In this document: positions 52,780-63,315 of the stretch, in pieces | Position numbering within the stretch: the stretch's first letter is position 1 | Layout: each line of letters starts with the position of its first letter | From: CANLBN01 sp050633525 | GTDB lineage: Bacteria > Pseudomonadota > Gammaproteobacteria > Pseudomonadales > Cellvibrionaceae | Assembly: GCA_050633525.1 (NCBI GenBank) | Contig: JBOEGR010000013.1 | Location: 1 to 64,000, forward strand | Direction: 5' to 3' | DNA: 64,000 nt | The notes under the pieces: generated by a model | The model's database searches: none | What the model was told of the DNA's origin: nothing | The model's input: the letters and a program-made list of their open reading frames with translations, nothing else | Made by a program: the position numbers and the translations under genes

Positions 52780-55700
52780 ATGCTTGCCATTATTGAATCG
52801 ACTTTATCTTCCTTGGTGCCCTCATCTTTACAGAATGAGGCTCGTCAATCTATTTCGAGAATATGTGAACATATGGATGATAAACAAAAGCATATGTTTC
52901 ATTCTCATATAGAAAGTTCGCCTGAACTTTGTCAGCAATTTATTCGTGCGGTGGTTGGTAGTGAATATGTAGTGGAGTCGTGTTGTCGTGAGCCTTCCTT
53001 ATTGTTGCAGTGGTTGATGTCCGATGCTCCATTTTCTAAGTTAACGCCGATAAAGATTATTGATGCAATTGAAACGGCGTGTTCTGATGACCTAAATTGT
53101 GAGAGTTTTGATCGTTTATTGCGTCATTTGCGCAGACGTTTTATGACCGCTTTATATTGGAGAGACATAAATCAGCTAGCTGGTTTTGATGAGGTCACTA
53201 GCGCTATGACGACAATGGCTGAAACCTTTGTTCAGCAAGCTTTAGATTTTCATTATAAAAATTTAGTGAAAAAAAATGGAGTTCCTATTGGAAGAGAAAG
53301 TAAAGAACCTCAGCCAATGTTAGTTTTGGGTATGGGAAAGCTGGGTGGTGGTGAACTCAATGTGTCTTCTGATATAGATTTAATTTTTACTTTTCCTGAA
53401 GGGGGGGTGACACAAGCTTTAACAAAAAATGAAAAAATAAAATCAATTGATAATCAACAGTTCTTTGCTCAGCTAGGTCAAAAGCTGATTAAATCACTTA
53501 ATGAAATGACGGCTGATGGTTTTGTTTTTCGTGTTGATATGCGTCTGCGCCCCTATGGTCAAAGTGGCTCTTTAGTGAGTAATTTTTCTGCCTTGGAACA
53601 TTATTATGAATCGCAAGGTCGAGCATGGGAACGATTCGCGGCTGTTAAGGCCCGTGTTGTCGCTTGCACAAACCTGCCTGATAAGACCCAGTCAATACAT
53701 ATTGAGCGGAAAGCACAAGAAGCTTTATACGCTATTTTAAAGCCATTTGTTTATCGTCAATACGTTGATTTTGCCATGGTGGAATCTTTAAGAAAATTAA
53801 AGTTAATGATTGCTCAGGAAGTTAAACGAAAAGGAATGCAAAATGATATTAAATTAGGGGCTGGAGGTATTAGGGAAGTTGAGTTTATTGCTCAATCATT
53901 TCAATTGATACGTGGTGGGCGTGATACACGCTTGCAAGAAAAGAATTTGTTATTGGTCTTGGATGTTATTGCCTCATGCGGATATTTAGATGAAGATATT
54001 GTTGCTTCATTAAAAGAAGCGTATCTTTTTTTGCGAAAAACAGAACATATGATACAAGCGTTTCAAGACACGCAAACTCAGCGTTTGCCCTCAGAGGATA
54101 AACAGATAGAGCGTTTAGCTTGGCTTATCGGCAATCAAACTACATCAGATTTTCTTTTGTCGTTAAATCAACACCGATCCACTGTTAATCGTGAATTTAA
54201 AAAAATTATTGCTGATACGGAGATTCAGGATGATACGGTTCAAAAAGAGCGTGGAGCTTGGCAACTATTGTGGTCAGATTTAAGCCTTGATGCCGCCCCC
54301 ATTTCTTTTGGTGACGAGAGCGATGACACGCTCGTTCTGACTCGTTTGAAAAATTTCAAGAATAGTCGCAATGTGACTAGCCTTTCCTCGCATGCACGAG
54401 AGAGTTTAGATGAGTTTATCCCTTTGCTACTTCAGTCGCTATATGAAAAAGATGACGACGAAAAACAAGGCTATGAAAGAGAAGGCTACGAAAAAGAGGG
54501 CTATGAAAAAGAAAGTGGCGTTAGTTCTGAACTCAATAATACCTTGGGTCGCTTATTAGAATGGCTAGAATCTATTGTGACACGTACAAGCTACCTTAGC
54601 TTAATGTTAGAAAACCCTCAGGCACTTAAGCATTTGACGCGTTTGTTTGCGTCTAGTGCATGGGTTGCTCAAACCTTGACGCAAATACCATCATTGCTGG
54701 ATGAATTACTATCGCCTAGCACTTTGTATTCTCTCCCAGAAAAAACCTTATTGAGAGATGAGCTTCGACAACGCCTGCTGCGCTTAGATCACGATGACGT
54801 GGAAATGCACATGGAAGTGTTGCGCTATTTTCGCTTAGCCCATAATTTGCAGGTTGCTGCCTGTGAGATTGAGGGTAGCTTGCCTCTTATGAAGGTCAGT
54901 GATTACTTAACCTTTACCGCTGAAGTTATTTTAGAGCAAGTGTTTCGTTTAGCGTGGAGTGCGATTGTGGCGCGCCATGGTTACCCACCAAATGTCAGTG
55001 ACGAAGCGCCTCATTTTTTGGTAGTGGGTTATGGCAAGTTGGGTGGGATAGAGATGAGCTATAGCTCAGACCTCGATTTGGTGTTTATTTATGATGTCGA
55101 TGCACAGGCGATGACTGATGGCCAGCGCCCGATAGATAGCCAAACTTTTTATACTCGCCTAGGGCAAAAAATGATTCACCTGCTCAACACTCGTACTTTG
55201 TCTGGGCAGTTGTACGAAGTGGATATGCGTTTAAGGCCATCGGGTAATTCGGGTTTATTGGTGTCATCGTTTTCCGCTTATTCTCGTTATCAGTTGAATG
55301 ATGCTTGGGTGTGGGAACATCAAGCCTTGGTTCGTGCTCGCCCTATCGTAGGGGACCTTGAATTAACGCAGCGTTTTACCCAATTGCGCCGAGATGTTTT
55401 AGGTCAGACACGCGGACTGAGTGGGCTTAGAGTTGAAGTCGTGAAAATGAGAGAAAAAATGCGCAAGCACTTGGGAACGGCTTCTAAAAGTAAAGAAAAT
55501 ACGGCTGAGGATAGAGAATTCCATTTAAAACAGGATGTTGGAGGTATCGTCGATATTGAANNTTATGGTTCAATACGCGGTTTTAGCGTGGAGCCACCAA
55601 CACCCTACGCTGAATGAGTGGACTGATAACATTCGAATACTGGAAAGCCTGCAAAAATTGGGCTTTATCGAAGCAAAACAGGCCCATTTATTAATTGAAA

Positions 55701-55831
55701 TCTACCAGTCCTATCGCGCTGCGGTGCACCGTTTAGTGCTCGAGCAGCAATCGTCTTCAATCGTGGAAGGGGATTCCTATGCTGAGCAAAGGCAGCAAGT
55801 GCAGTCGCTTTGGCAGGCTTGGTTTAAGTAA
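52780..55831 (+). CDS. glnE: bifunctional glutamine synthetase adenylyltransferase/adenylyl-removing enzyme (interrupted by a 2-N placeholder)
   Basis: Controls glutamine synthetase by adenylylation and deadenylylation. Both nucleotidyltransferase domains are visible: GMGKLGGGELNVSSDIDLIF (about residue 183) and GYGKLGGIEMSYSSDLDLVF (about 749). At 55561-55562 two N's follow DVGGIVDIE; the next frame resumes with MVQYAVLAWSHQHPTLNEWTDNIRILE. A single T in place of NN restores GAA-TTT-ATG and the conserved DIEFMVQY, so the frameshift is a sequence artefact, not a mutation. The linker (about 555-580) carries GYEREGYEKEGYEKE repeats. The ATG at 52780 is preferred over a GTG five codons upstream. 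Confidence 0.93.
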
Positions 55832-55869
55832 TTAGGCGAAAAAGCATTTAAATTTTTGGTCTTGATAAG

Positions 55870-55905
55870 CTAGCTTCGATGTAAGGAAGCTAGTGGTGGT
55901 TTTTA
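55870..55905 (+). terminator. probable terminator after glnE
   Basis: CTAGCTTC (55870-55877) pairs with GAAGCTAG (55886-55893) around an 8-nt loop; the sequence continues TGGTGGTTTTTAC. The T tract begins 5 nt after the stem, so efficiency is uncertain. It lies between glnE and ilvE. Confidence 0.42.
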
Positions 55906-55944
55906 CGATGGTTGTTCATTAAGTGATTTTATTAGGAGAGTGCA

Positions 55945-56868
55945 ATGTCTTTTGCCGATAGAGACGGCGTTATTTGGTTAGATGGAGCCATGGTGCCGTG
56001 GCGTGAAGCGAAAGTTCACGTGTTAACGCATACCTTACATTATGGTATGGGTGTGTTTGAAGGCGTGCGCGCATATCAGACAGATCAAGGCCCCGCTATT
56101 TTTCGCTTAAAAGAGCATAATGACCGCCTTTTCAATTCGGCAAAAATCCTCGACATGAAAATTCCTTTCTCAAAGGAAGAGTTGGCGCAGGCTCAGTTAG
56201 CGGTTGTTAAACAGAACAACTTGAATAGTGCCTATCTTCGACCTATGTGTTTTTATGGCTCTGAGGGTATGGGTCTAAGAGCGGACGGTTTAAAAACTCA
56301 TGTTATGGTAGCTGCATGGCCCTGGGGCGCTTATTTGGGGGAGGATGGTTTAGAAAAAGGCATTCGAATTAAAACCTCTTCTTATACTCGTCACCATGTC
56401 AATGTCACTATGTGTAAAGCAAAAGCGAATGGCAATTACATGAACTCTATGATGGCATTGCAAGAAGCCATGCGTGATGGCTATGATGAGGCGATGTTGC
56501 TAGACGTGGATGGCTTTGTTGCGGAAGGGAGCGGCGAGAATATTTTTATCGTGCGCAACGGTACCATTTATACCCCTGATCTGACATCGGCTTTAGACGG
56601 CATTACCCGCAATACCATCTTTGTCTTAGCAAAAGAGATCGGTGTAGATATTGTTGAAAAACGGATTACCCGGGATGAAGTATATATTGCTGACGAAGTG
56701 TTCTTCACCGGCAGTGCTGCTGAAGTGACGCCGATTCGAGAAGTTGATAATCGCCAGATTGGCGAAGGTAGCCGAGGCCCATTAACAGAAAGATTACAAA
56801 CGATGTATTTTGATGTTGTGCATGGCCGTAGCCCCGCCCATAAGGATTGGTTAACAATCTGTAAATAA
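55945..56868 (+). CDS. ilvE: branched-chain amino acid aminotransferase
   Basis: Last step of valine, leucine and isoleucine synthesis; a PLP enzyme of fold type IV. The 307-residue protein has HTLHYGMGVFEGVRAY, the PLP-lysine region (NVTMCKAKANGNYMNSMMA) and DVDGFVAEGSGENIFIV. TSALDGITRNTIFVLAKEIG and EVFFTGSAAEVTPIREVD complete the family pattern. A TAGGAGAG ribosome site precedes the ATG. As in Pseudomonas, ilvE sits between glnE and LPS-core glycosyltransferase genes. Confidence 0.97.
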   Translation: MSFADRDGVIWLDGAMVPWREAKVHVLTHTLHYGMGVFEGVRAYQTDQGPAIFRLKEHNDRLFNSAKILDMKIPFSKEELAQAQLAVVKQNNLNSAYLRPMCFYGSEGMGLRADGLKTHVMVAAWPWGAYLGEDGLEKGIRIKTSSYTRHHVNVTMCKAKANGNYMNSMMALQEAMRDGYDEAMLLDVDGFVAEGSGENIFIVRNGTIYTPDLTSALDGITRNTIFVLAKEIGVDIVEKRITRDEVYIADEVFFTGSAAEVTPIREVDNRQIGEGSRGPLTERLQTMYFDVVHGRSPAHKDWLTICK

Positions 56869-56895
56869 TTATTTCAAAAAGAGAGTATTTATCTT

Positions 56896-58017
56896 TTGCA
56901 TGATGGCCCCTTGCATATTGTTCAGGTCTTACCAGAGTTAAACTCGGGTGGTGTAGAAAGGGGCACGGTAGAGTTTTCTCGTTATTTAATCGAGCATGGT
57001 CACCAATCAACAGTCATTTCTCATGGCGGCAGGCTGGTTGACCAGCTAATACAGGAAGGCGGCGAACATGTTGCTTTCCCCGTCCATAAAAAATCCCTTC
57101 TCTCTTTGCGTTTTGTAAAACCGCTTCGAAAGCTAATTCTAAGCTTAAACCCAGATGTAGTGCATGTACGCTCGCGCTTACCTGCGTGGTTAATATGGTT
57201 AGCCATTGGGCGCCTCCCCAAAAATAAACGGCCTGCTTTAGTGTCCACATTTCATGGACTTTATTCTATCAATCGTTATAGTGAAATTATGGGTTGTGGT
57301 GACAAGGTGATTGCTATTTCCCAGTGTGTCTATGACTATATTTCCACGCATTACCCCAAAGTATCATCCGATAAAATTAGTATTGTTCATCGAGGTGTTG
57401 ATCAATCTATATTTAATACGGAATATCGGCCCAATAATGAGTGGCGGCAGCAATTTTTTAATGACTTCCCTCAGTGCAAAGATAAACCATTAATTATTAT
57501 GCCGGGACGTATTACCTCTTGGAAAGGGCATGAGGATTTTATTGATGTTATGGCACGGCTTAAAAAAAGGAATGTTAGCTGCCATGGGGTCATTGTGGGA
57601 GGGGCAGAAAACACAAAGCATAGTTATTTTGATCAAATAAAGAATAGAGTTCAGTCTCTGGGTTTAAGTGATATGATCACTTTTGTTGGCCATCGATCAG
57701 ATATTCATAATATTTATACGCAAGCAAAAGTTGTTTGTAATTTGTCAAATCGACCAGAGCCTTTTGGGCGAACAGTGATCGAAGCCCTGGCTTTAGGGGT
57801 GCCCGTTGTTGCTTATGATAGTGGTGGGCCAGCGGAATCATTGAGAGCCTGTTTTCCACAAGGTTTAGCGCCTTATAAAGATAATGAAAGGGTGGCAGAT
57901 ATTATTGAATCTTGCCTCAGGGAAGATTCTATCCTGATCCATTTACCTAAAGAGTTCACCTTGGCTGATCAAGCTGAGAAAACATTAGCTCTATACCAGC
58001 AAGCGATAAATGCTTAA
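56896..58017 (+). CDS. GT4-type glycosyltransferase
   Basis: A 373-residue GT-B glycosyltransferase. The N-terminal LHIVQVLPELNSGGVERGTVEF is the acceptor-domain glycine loop, and the C-terminal PEPFGRTVIEALALGVPVVAY is the EX7E nucleotide-sugar site of GT4. Probably adds a sugar to the LPS core or another surface glycan in the cytoplasm. No ATG fits the family start; the TTG at 56896, 27 bp after ilvE, is the best start, with AAAAAGAGAG upstream. First gene of the polysaccharide run. Confidence 0.88.
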   Translation: MHDGPLHIVQVLPELNSGGVERGTVEFSRYLIEHGHQSTVISHGGRLVDQLIQEGGEHVAFPVHKKSLLSLRFVKPLRKLILSLNPDVVHVRSRLPAWLIWLAIGRLPKNKRPALVSTFHGLYSINRYSEIMGCGDKVIAISQCVYDYISTHYPKVSSDKISIVHRGVDQSIFNTEYRPNNEWRQQFFNDFPQCKDKPLIIMPGRITSWKGHEDFIDVMARLKKRNVSCHGVIVGGAENTKHSYFDQIKNRVQSLGLSDMITFVGHRSDIHNIYTQAKVVCNLSNRPEPFGRTVIEALALGVPVVAYDSGGPAESLRACFPQGLAPYKDNERVADIIESCLREDSILIHLPKEFTLADQAEKTLALYQQAINA

Positions 58018-58026
58018 TTAATTATT

Positions 58027-59046
58027 ATGCGTATTTTACATGTAGCTCACCAGCAATTAAGAAAGTACGGACATAACCGTGTGAGCTGGGCTCAAAAGCT
58101 TTACTTTGGTCTCATTCGAAATAATCATTGCGTACAAGCATTTAGCGATCGTGATGTTGCTGCCTTTGAGGCACCACTTGGTATTCGAGATTTAGGTAAA
58201 AATAAAGCGAATGAGCGTTTGCTTCAAACCGTAGAGGCGTTTGAGCCTGAGTTAGTGGTTGTTGGACACTGTGATATTATTAAAAACGACACGCTCAACG
58301 CAATTAAGAAAATTAATCCCAATATTGTGATTGCTGCCTGTAATAATGACCCTCTCTTTATTCCTGATAATGTGGAAAAAATACAACATCGTTGTGAAGT
58401 GGTTGATGCAATGTTCGTTTCTTCAGGTTTAAAAGAATTATCTATTTTTAATAAAGGCAAGGCACAATTATTTCATATGCCTAACCCTGTCGATAGTTCT
58501 ATTGAGAGTGCAGACTGCTCTCAGTTATTAGATTTACCAACAGATCTCATTTTTTGTAGTAAAGAAAGATCTCATACTGAAAGGGGAAAAATTACTTCAT
58601 ATTTAAAAGAAAAGCTTCCTCAAGAATTAGTTTTTTCTACGCCCGGTAGCTTTGATGAGCCTTCTGTTTGGGGAAGAGATTACGATCATGCGTTGGCTCG
58701 TTCGAAAATGGGGCTTAATCTTAACCGTCAGGAAGGTTTTGATTGGTATTCCTCTGCCAGAATGGCTCAATTGGTGGGTAATGGTTTGCTCACTTTTACA
58801 CATGAAAAATCAGACTTCCAGCGGTTATTTCCCGATGACACCTTAGTTTACTTTAAAGACAAAGAGCAGTTAAAAGAGAAGATTGTCAGTTTTTTTCATG
58901 ATGACGAAAAGCGTAGAGATTGGGCTAGTCGAGCGCGTTATTTTTTCCATAAAGAAATAAATTCGACTTTATATGCACAATATATCGTTGAAGCTTCAAC
59001 TATGAATAAATTTACTCATGATTATGTATGGGTAGAAAATCAATGA
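58027..59046 (+). CDS. glycosyltransferase (CgeB-like GT-B)
   Basis: A 339-residue protein starting MRILHVAHQQLRKYGHNRVS. It has a GT-B-like layout; the C-terminal third includes SKMGLNLNRQEGFDWYSSARMAQLVGNGLL, resembling CgeB-type and Glyco_trans_1_2 proteins. Donor and acceptor are unknown. It begins 9 bp after the previous gene and overlaps the YrbL-like gene by an ATGA, so the cluster is co-transcribed. Confidence 0.75.
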   Translation: MRILHVAHQQLRKYGHNRVSWAQKLYFGLIRNNHCVQAFSDRDVAAFEAPLGIRDLGKNKANERLLQTVEAFEPELVVVGHCDIIKNDTLNAIKKINPNIVIAACNNDPLFIPDNVEKIQHRCEVVDAMFVSSGLKELSIFNKGKAQLFHMPNPVDSSIESADCSQLLDLPTDLIFCSKERSHTERGKITSYLKEKLPQELVFSTPGSFDEPSVWGRDYDHALARSKMGLNLNRQEGFDWYSSARMAQLVGNGLLTFTHEKSDFQRLFPDDTLVYFKDKEQLKEKIVSFFHDDEKRRDWASRARYFFHKEINSTLYAQYIVEASTMNKFTHDYVWVENQ

Positions 59047-59774
59047 GTGACTCGGTCAAGCTTGGTAGTATAAATAATGCCTTCACTCAGGGTGGTAATA
59101 GATTGTGTTTTTTTTATCCTGAGAATGATGAGAAATGCATCAAAATTGTTCGACCAGATAGGACTCCCGAGTTAAGGAGAAAGCAAAAAAAATTCCCTAA
59201 AAATTTAAAGCCACTCAGCCGTTTCGATGAAAATAGAAATGAGTTGTTAGAGGTTAAAAGAATTGAAAAAGCGATTGGTGAGTCAGCGTTTAAAGTGATA
59301 CCTCGATATTTTGGTATGATTACTACTGATCTTGGAGAAGGTTTGTGCTCGGAAATGATTCGCGATTATGACGGAAAGGTATCTATTTCTATTAAACAAT
59401 ATCTATGGGTGAATGGTTTTTCTGAGCCACTAAAAAAGGCCTTTGCATCATTTTCTGTTGCTTGGGGAACTCTAGGGATGCCATCTCGTGACCTTCTTTT
59501 GCACAATATCGTTGTCCAAAAAACGCTAGAGAGTCAGAGTGAATTACTTGTATATAGGTTGGTGGTTATAGATGGCTTGGGTTGGTCAGGTTTACCTTTG
59601 CTAACGTATGCGTTTAAACCCTTGGCGAAATATCGAGCACGCAAAAAAGTTAATAAATTAGAGCAGGCAATATATAACCTCCTTTCTAAGAAGACATCCA
59701 ATTCTGACTGGGGGTATCATGGTTGGTTAAATGAAGAACAAAGGGTAAGTGCTGGTAATCATGATTCAAAATAA
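59043..59774 (+). CDS. YrbL-like kinase-fold protein
   Basis: A 243-residue protein related to YrbL (PhoP-regulated) and more distantly to LPS-core kinases. After SINNAFTQGGNRLCFFYP (N-lobe, nucleotide loop) come ECIKIVRP-like and PRYFGMITTDLGEGLCSEMI segments. The catalytic loop reads SRDLLLHNIVVQ and the metal-binding Asp lies in LVVIDGLGW. It may phosphorylate a core sugar; this is an inference from fold and location among glycosyltransferases. The ATG at 59043 overlaps the previous stop as ATGA; a start five codons earlier is possible. Confidence 0.8.
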   Translation: MSDSVKLGSINNAFTQGGNRLCFFYPENDEKCIKIVRPDRTPELRRKQKKFPKNLKPLSRFDENRNELLEVKRIEKAIGESAFKVIPRYFGMITTDLGEGLCSEMIRDYDGKVSISIKQYLWVNGFSEPLKKAFASFSVAWGTLGMPSRDLLLHNIVVQKTLESQSELLVYRLVVIDGLGWSGLPLLTYAFKPLAKYRARKKVNKLEQAIYNLLSKKTSNSDWGYHGWLNEEQRVSAGNHDSK

Positions 59775-60807
59775 ATCAATGCGTATTGCTCATACTTTAG
59801 CGGGAGCACCGGTCGGTGGCGCTGAAAATTTTTATACTCGATTAGTCTGTGGTCTGGCCGAAGATCAAACTATGCAGCAAGCGGCATTTACTCGTCCCAA
59901 TGAAGCAAGAGAACAGGCGTTTAAAAAAGCGGGTGTACCAGTATCTTTGCATCGCTTAGGTGGGCCATTAGATGCGCTAGGCCGTTATAAATACCGTCAA
60001 GCACTTAAGCAGTGGCGGCCCGATATCGTGATGACTTATATGAATAGGGCAACAATGTTGACGCCTCAAGGTGATTACACATTGGTTGCTCGACTCGGCC
60101 ATTATTACGATCTCAAATACTACCAGCATTGCGACTATTGGATTGGTATTACAAAAGGTATTTGTTCTTATCTTGTTGATAATGGCTTTCCACAAGAAAA
60201 AGTATTTCATATCCCGAACTTTGTGGACGAAACTATAGCTGAGCCTTTACCAAGAGATAGTTTTGATACCCCTAGTGATGTTCCGTTAATACTTGCAGCA
60301 GGTCGCCTGCATACCAACAAGGGCTTTGATGTATTATTTAAGGCATTAGTCGATGTTCCTGATGCCATTGTATGGTTGGCTGGGGATGGCCCCGAGGGAG
60401 GAGCCTTGAGAAAGCTCGCAAAGGACTTGGGTATTGTTAACAGGGTTCGTTTCTTAGGCTGGCGCACAGATATTAACGCGTTAATGAGAACTGTTGACCT
60501 GTTCGTTTGCCCGTCAAGGCATGAGGGCCTCGGCAGTATTGTTCCGGAATCTTGGTTTAATCAGTGCCCCATTATTGCCGCTCGCTCACAAGGTCCCAGT
60601 GAATTAATCGAAGATAATAAAACAGGCTTATTAGTTGATATCGATGATATTGCTAACATGGCAAGATCCATCAACCTTTTATTGGATGACAAAGACCTCA
60701 GAGATCGTCTTTTAAAGGTTGCTCATGACGAATATCAAAATAACTATACTAAACGTATGATTACCCAACGTTATCGAGAGTTATTTAACAATATTATTTC
60801 TTGCTAA
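59761..60807 (+). CDS. GT4-type glycosyltransferase
   Basis: A 348-residue GT-B glycosyltransferase. MRIAHTLAGAPVGGAENFYTRLV forms the N-terminal glycine loop, ILAAGRLHTNKGFDVLFKAL the start of the donor domain, and SRHEGLGSIVPESWFNQCPIIA the EX7E site. It overlaps the end of the YrbL-like gene by 14 bp. The start is uncertain: GTG at 59749 (AAGGG only 3 nt upstream), ATG at 59761 or ATG at 59779; all keep the domain intact. Ends 2 bp from the convergent O-antigen ligase gene. Confidence 0.88.
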   Translation: MIQNKSMRIAHTLAGAPVGGAENFYTRLVCGLAEDQTMQQAAFTRPNEAREQAFKKAGVPVSLHRLGGPLDALGRYKYRQALKQWRPDIVMTYMNRATMLTPQGDYTLVARLGHYYDLKYYQHCDYWIGITKGICSYLVDNGFPQEKVFHIPNFVDETIAEPLPRDSFDTPSDVPLILAAGRLHTNKGFDVLFKALVDVPDAIVWLAGDGPEGGALRKLAKDLGIVNRVRFLGWRTDINALMRTVDLFVCPSRHEGLGSIVPESWFNQCPIIAARSQGPSELIEDNKTGLLVDIDDIANMARSINLLLDDKDLRDRLLKVAHDEYQNNYTKRMITQRYRELFNNIISC

Positions 60808-60809
60808 AA

Positions 60810-62183
60810 TCAAATATTTTTGTGCTTTTTATCAGTATGTTTCCAATAATAGGTTAAGATAATCCCGCCCACTATAGCCAGTATATACTCGCCGCTGGAG
60901 TAGTAAAAATATGATTCAAAAATATTAATAACTGTCCAAAAAGGTAAAAAACCAATTAAAAATACATAAATTGGCGTCGGCATTGTGTTGGACCGCCAAC
61001 TTTTATGCGCACAAAATACTAGGTATGCACAAAGCAATAATAATATTGTTAAACCAAAGACTCCGTAATTAGACAGTGTTTCTAGATAGCTGTTATGTAA
61101 GTGCCTAAAGTGTATTTTTTTTTCAAGGCGAATGGATGTCTCCGCTACGATATGTTTTTCTATGTTCCCGCCCCACCCTAAGAGGGGTCTTTCAGCGCTC
61201 CACTTTAAGCTGTCTTTCCATGTCGCTGCACGTAAGAAAAAGCTTCGATCTTGCATTAAACGCTCGCTGATTGTTATTTCAGGCGTAGATTCAAAAATTT
61301 GAGCCAATAGGGTAAATCTTTTCTGAATAATATCTTGAAAAGAAAACATCAAAAGCAAAACGAGTAGAACGCCTATAAAAAAGCTCCGGATTATGCTCGA
61401 TAAGCTCTGTTTTTTAAGAAATAAAATGGATAATAGTAATAATGGCATAGAACTTAAGAGCCCAAGCCATACAGCTCTAGTCTGTGTAAATACGACAAGC
61501 GCTGATATAAGGCATAGCGAGAACAGGAGTAACGCATAAAGCCAGAAACGTTGTAAAGGTGAGCCGTTGATATGGGAGCTAAAGACAGCAAGAAGGCTTA
61601 TAAGTAGAACGCCTGCGAGCATAGCGGTATGCTGAGCATTATTGATACCAAAATCCACCCTTCTTCCAGACAGTCCAGATAGCCACTCACTGATACCGCC
61701 GCCGCTGACAAAAGATGCACTCAATAAAGCTGCTAAGGCCAGAAACCAACATAGCAATACCCTATCAGTACGTCCTCCAAGAATAATGGCGATAGGTATC
61801 ATCTTAAACCAAACCCCCATTTGATGTACTTTCGGACTACTGCTTGCTAGGTCTGGGTGGCTTTGGGTTGCTAAGTACCATGAAATTAGTTGTGTTAAAA
61901 TGACTCCAGCGAATAATAGAATCACAGGATCTCTTAATATAGAGATGGTATGATTCTTTCTGCAGTAAAGGTAAATGCCTATAAGGACAAGTAGGTTGTT
62001 AAATATGCCTGAGAAATCATTAAACAAATACCATGCATAGACGTATACGCATAGACAAGCAAGAGCAGTGTTTTGTAACCATATAGGCGAAGTGATTAGG
62101 TGATTTTGTCCATCGAATAGCTTCTGGGGCTTGAAAAATATAGTTCGATTATTTTCAGTGGCAATATCTTTTTTATTTTTCAT
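60810..62183 (-). CDS. O-antigen ligase-family membrane protein (WaaL/Wzy_C type)
   Basis: A 457-residue protein with about twelve membrane segments and a large periplasmic loop. The Wzy_C/WaaL signature is visible: VVFTQTRAVWLGLLSS before the loop and HFRHLHNSYLETLSNYGVFG (catalytic His) after it. It probably ligates O-antigen or another polymer to the lipid A core in the periplasm; polymerase activity is an alternative because the two families look alike. It is encoded on the opposite strand to the glycosyltransferases and converges on one of them. Confidence 0.85.
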   Translation of the reverse strand: MKNKKDIATENNRTIFFKPQKLFDGQNHLITSPIWLQNTALACLCVYVYAWYLFNDFSGIFNNLLVLIGIYLYCRKNHTISILRDPVILLFAGVILTQLISWYLATQSHPDLASSSPKVHQMGVWFKMIPIAIILGGRTDRVLLCWFLALAALLSASFVSGGGISEWLSGLSGRRVDFGINNAQHTAMLAGVLLISLLAVFSSHINGSPLQRFWLYALLLFSLCLISALVVFTQTRAVWLGLLSSMPLLLLSILFLKKQSLSSIIRSFFIGVLLVLLLMFSFQDIIQKRFTLLAQIFESTPEITISERLMQDRSFFLRAATWKDSLKWSAERPLLGWGGNIEKHIVAETSIRLEKKIHFRHLHNSYLETLSNYGVFGLTILLLLCAYLVFCAHKSWRSNTMPTPIYVFLIGFLPFWTVINIFESYFYYSSGEYILAIVGGIILTYYWKHTDKKHKNI

Positions 62184-62407
62184 ACGGTCTATGTTTTTTT
62201 AAAGGCTGGTAGATAATAATTTTACCCGAAAGAGTGTTGCTTCTGCTACTGATCATTTATATAAAAAGCTATTTTTTTGATTTTGCTATTCGTTTTTTGT
62301 AGTAATTACATAAAGCCAGCTATAGATTTTATATATGCTTTATTGTGTTTTAAAAATGTCTTAATGAAAGCTGTACGCCTAAATAATAAAAGTTAAAGGG
62401 GTAAGGT
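62184..62407. other. AT-rich divergent gap between ligase and GT2 genes
   Basis: A 224-bp AT-rich stretch holding the promoters of both divergent genes. I see no further structured element in it. Confidence 0.5.
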
Positions 62408-63307
62408 GTGTTATCTTATTTTTTGAAAAAAGTGCTTCGTCGCCATGATGAAAAGAACAATCTGAAATTAAAGGCGCTTATGCGTGAGACTATGTTGGAG
62501 AGTTTATCATTAACTTCTTCGGATATTGGTATTGGTAACGATAAAGAACATTCTATTATTGTATCCCTGACATCTTTTGAGAAGCGGATTGATAATTTAT
62601 ATATTTGTATAGAAAGTCTTTTTCAGCAAAGTTTAAAAGCAGATAAAATTATATTGTGGTTATCGAAAAAGAACTTTTTAGAAAAGGCCTTACCTGAAAA
62701 CCTTCTTCGCCTTCAGTCTAGAGGTTTATCTATAAAATGGGTGGATGACGATATAGGGCCATATAAGAAAATAATTTATTCTCTAAGAGCGTTTCCTGAG
62801 TCAATCATTGTTACTGTCGATGATGATGTAATGTATCCGGCGGATACTGTTGACCTTTTATATCAATCTTATCTAAAAAATCCTCAATTTATACATTGTA
62901 ATCGTGCTTTTTTAATGAAAAAAAGGGGTAGGGTATTTTCAAAATACAGTAGTTGGATGTTGGCAAATAATAATTTAAAACCACGATATGATGTTTTTCC
63001 AACTGGAATCGCTGGGGTTTTATATCCCCCAGGATCTTTAGATAAAGAAGTAAATAATCAGAAAATATTTATGGATTTGTGTCCTAATGCTGATGATGTA
63101 TGGCTAAAAGCAATGAGCTTAAAGGCAGGTGTTAAAGTTATAAAAGTTAACGACGAGCGTCCTTGGAAAGGTCGATTTTTAATCGTAAGTGATACGCAAA
63201 GTAATTCTTTGAAAAAAATAAATTGGAAAAAAATAGGGGGTAATGATGAGAAAATAAAAGCTGTCTTCGACTATTACCAATTGTATGATTTTCCTGAAAA
63301 AAATTAA
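62408..63307 (+). CDS. glycosyltransferase, GT-A fold (GT2-like)
   Basis: A 299-residue protein starting at GTG (62408) with a strong AAAGGGG site 7 nt upstream. SIIVSLTSFEKRIDNLYICIESLFQQSL is the nucleotide-binding start of a GT-A domain and SIIVTVDDDVMYPADTVDLL the DxD metal motif. HCNRAFLMKKRGRVFSKYSSW and PNADDVWLKAMSLKAGVKVI resemble bacterial glycosyltransferases annotated in surface-polysaccharide clusters. Sugar specificity is unknown. AT-rich like the next gene. Confidence 0.8.
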   Translation: MLSYFLKKVLRRHDEKNNLKLKALMRETMLESLSLTSSDIGIGNDKEHSIIVSLTSFEKRIDNLYICIESLFQQSLKADKIILWLSKKNFLEKALPENLLRLQSRGLSIKWVDDDIGPYKKIIYSLRAFPESIIVTVDDDVMYPADTVDLLYQSYLKNPQFIHCNRAFLMKKRGRVFSKYSSWMLANNNLKPRYDVFPTGIAGVLYPPGSLDKEVNNQKIFMDLCPNADDVWLKAMSLKAGVKVIKVNDERPWKGRFLIVSDTQSNSLKKINWKKIGGNDEKIKAVFDYYQLYDFPEKN

Positions 63308-63315
63308 TTTTCTTT

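Noticed and set aside
55561..55562. Apparent frameshift/pseudogene in glnE
   Set aside because: The two bases are N; a single T restores the conserved sequence, so this is treated as an assembly placeholder.
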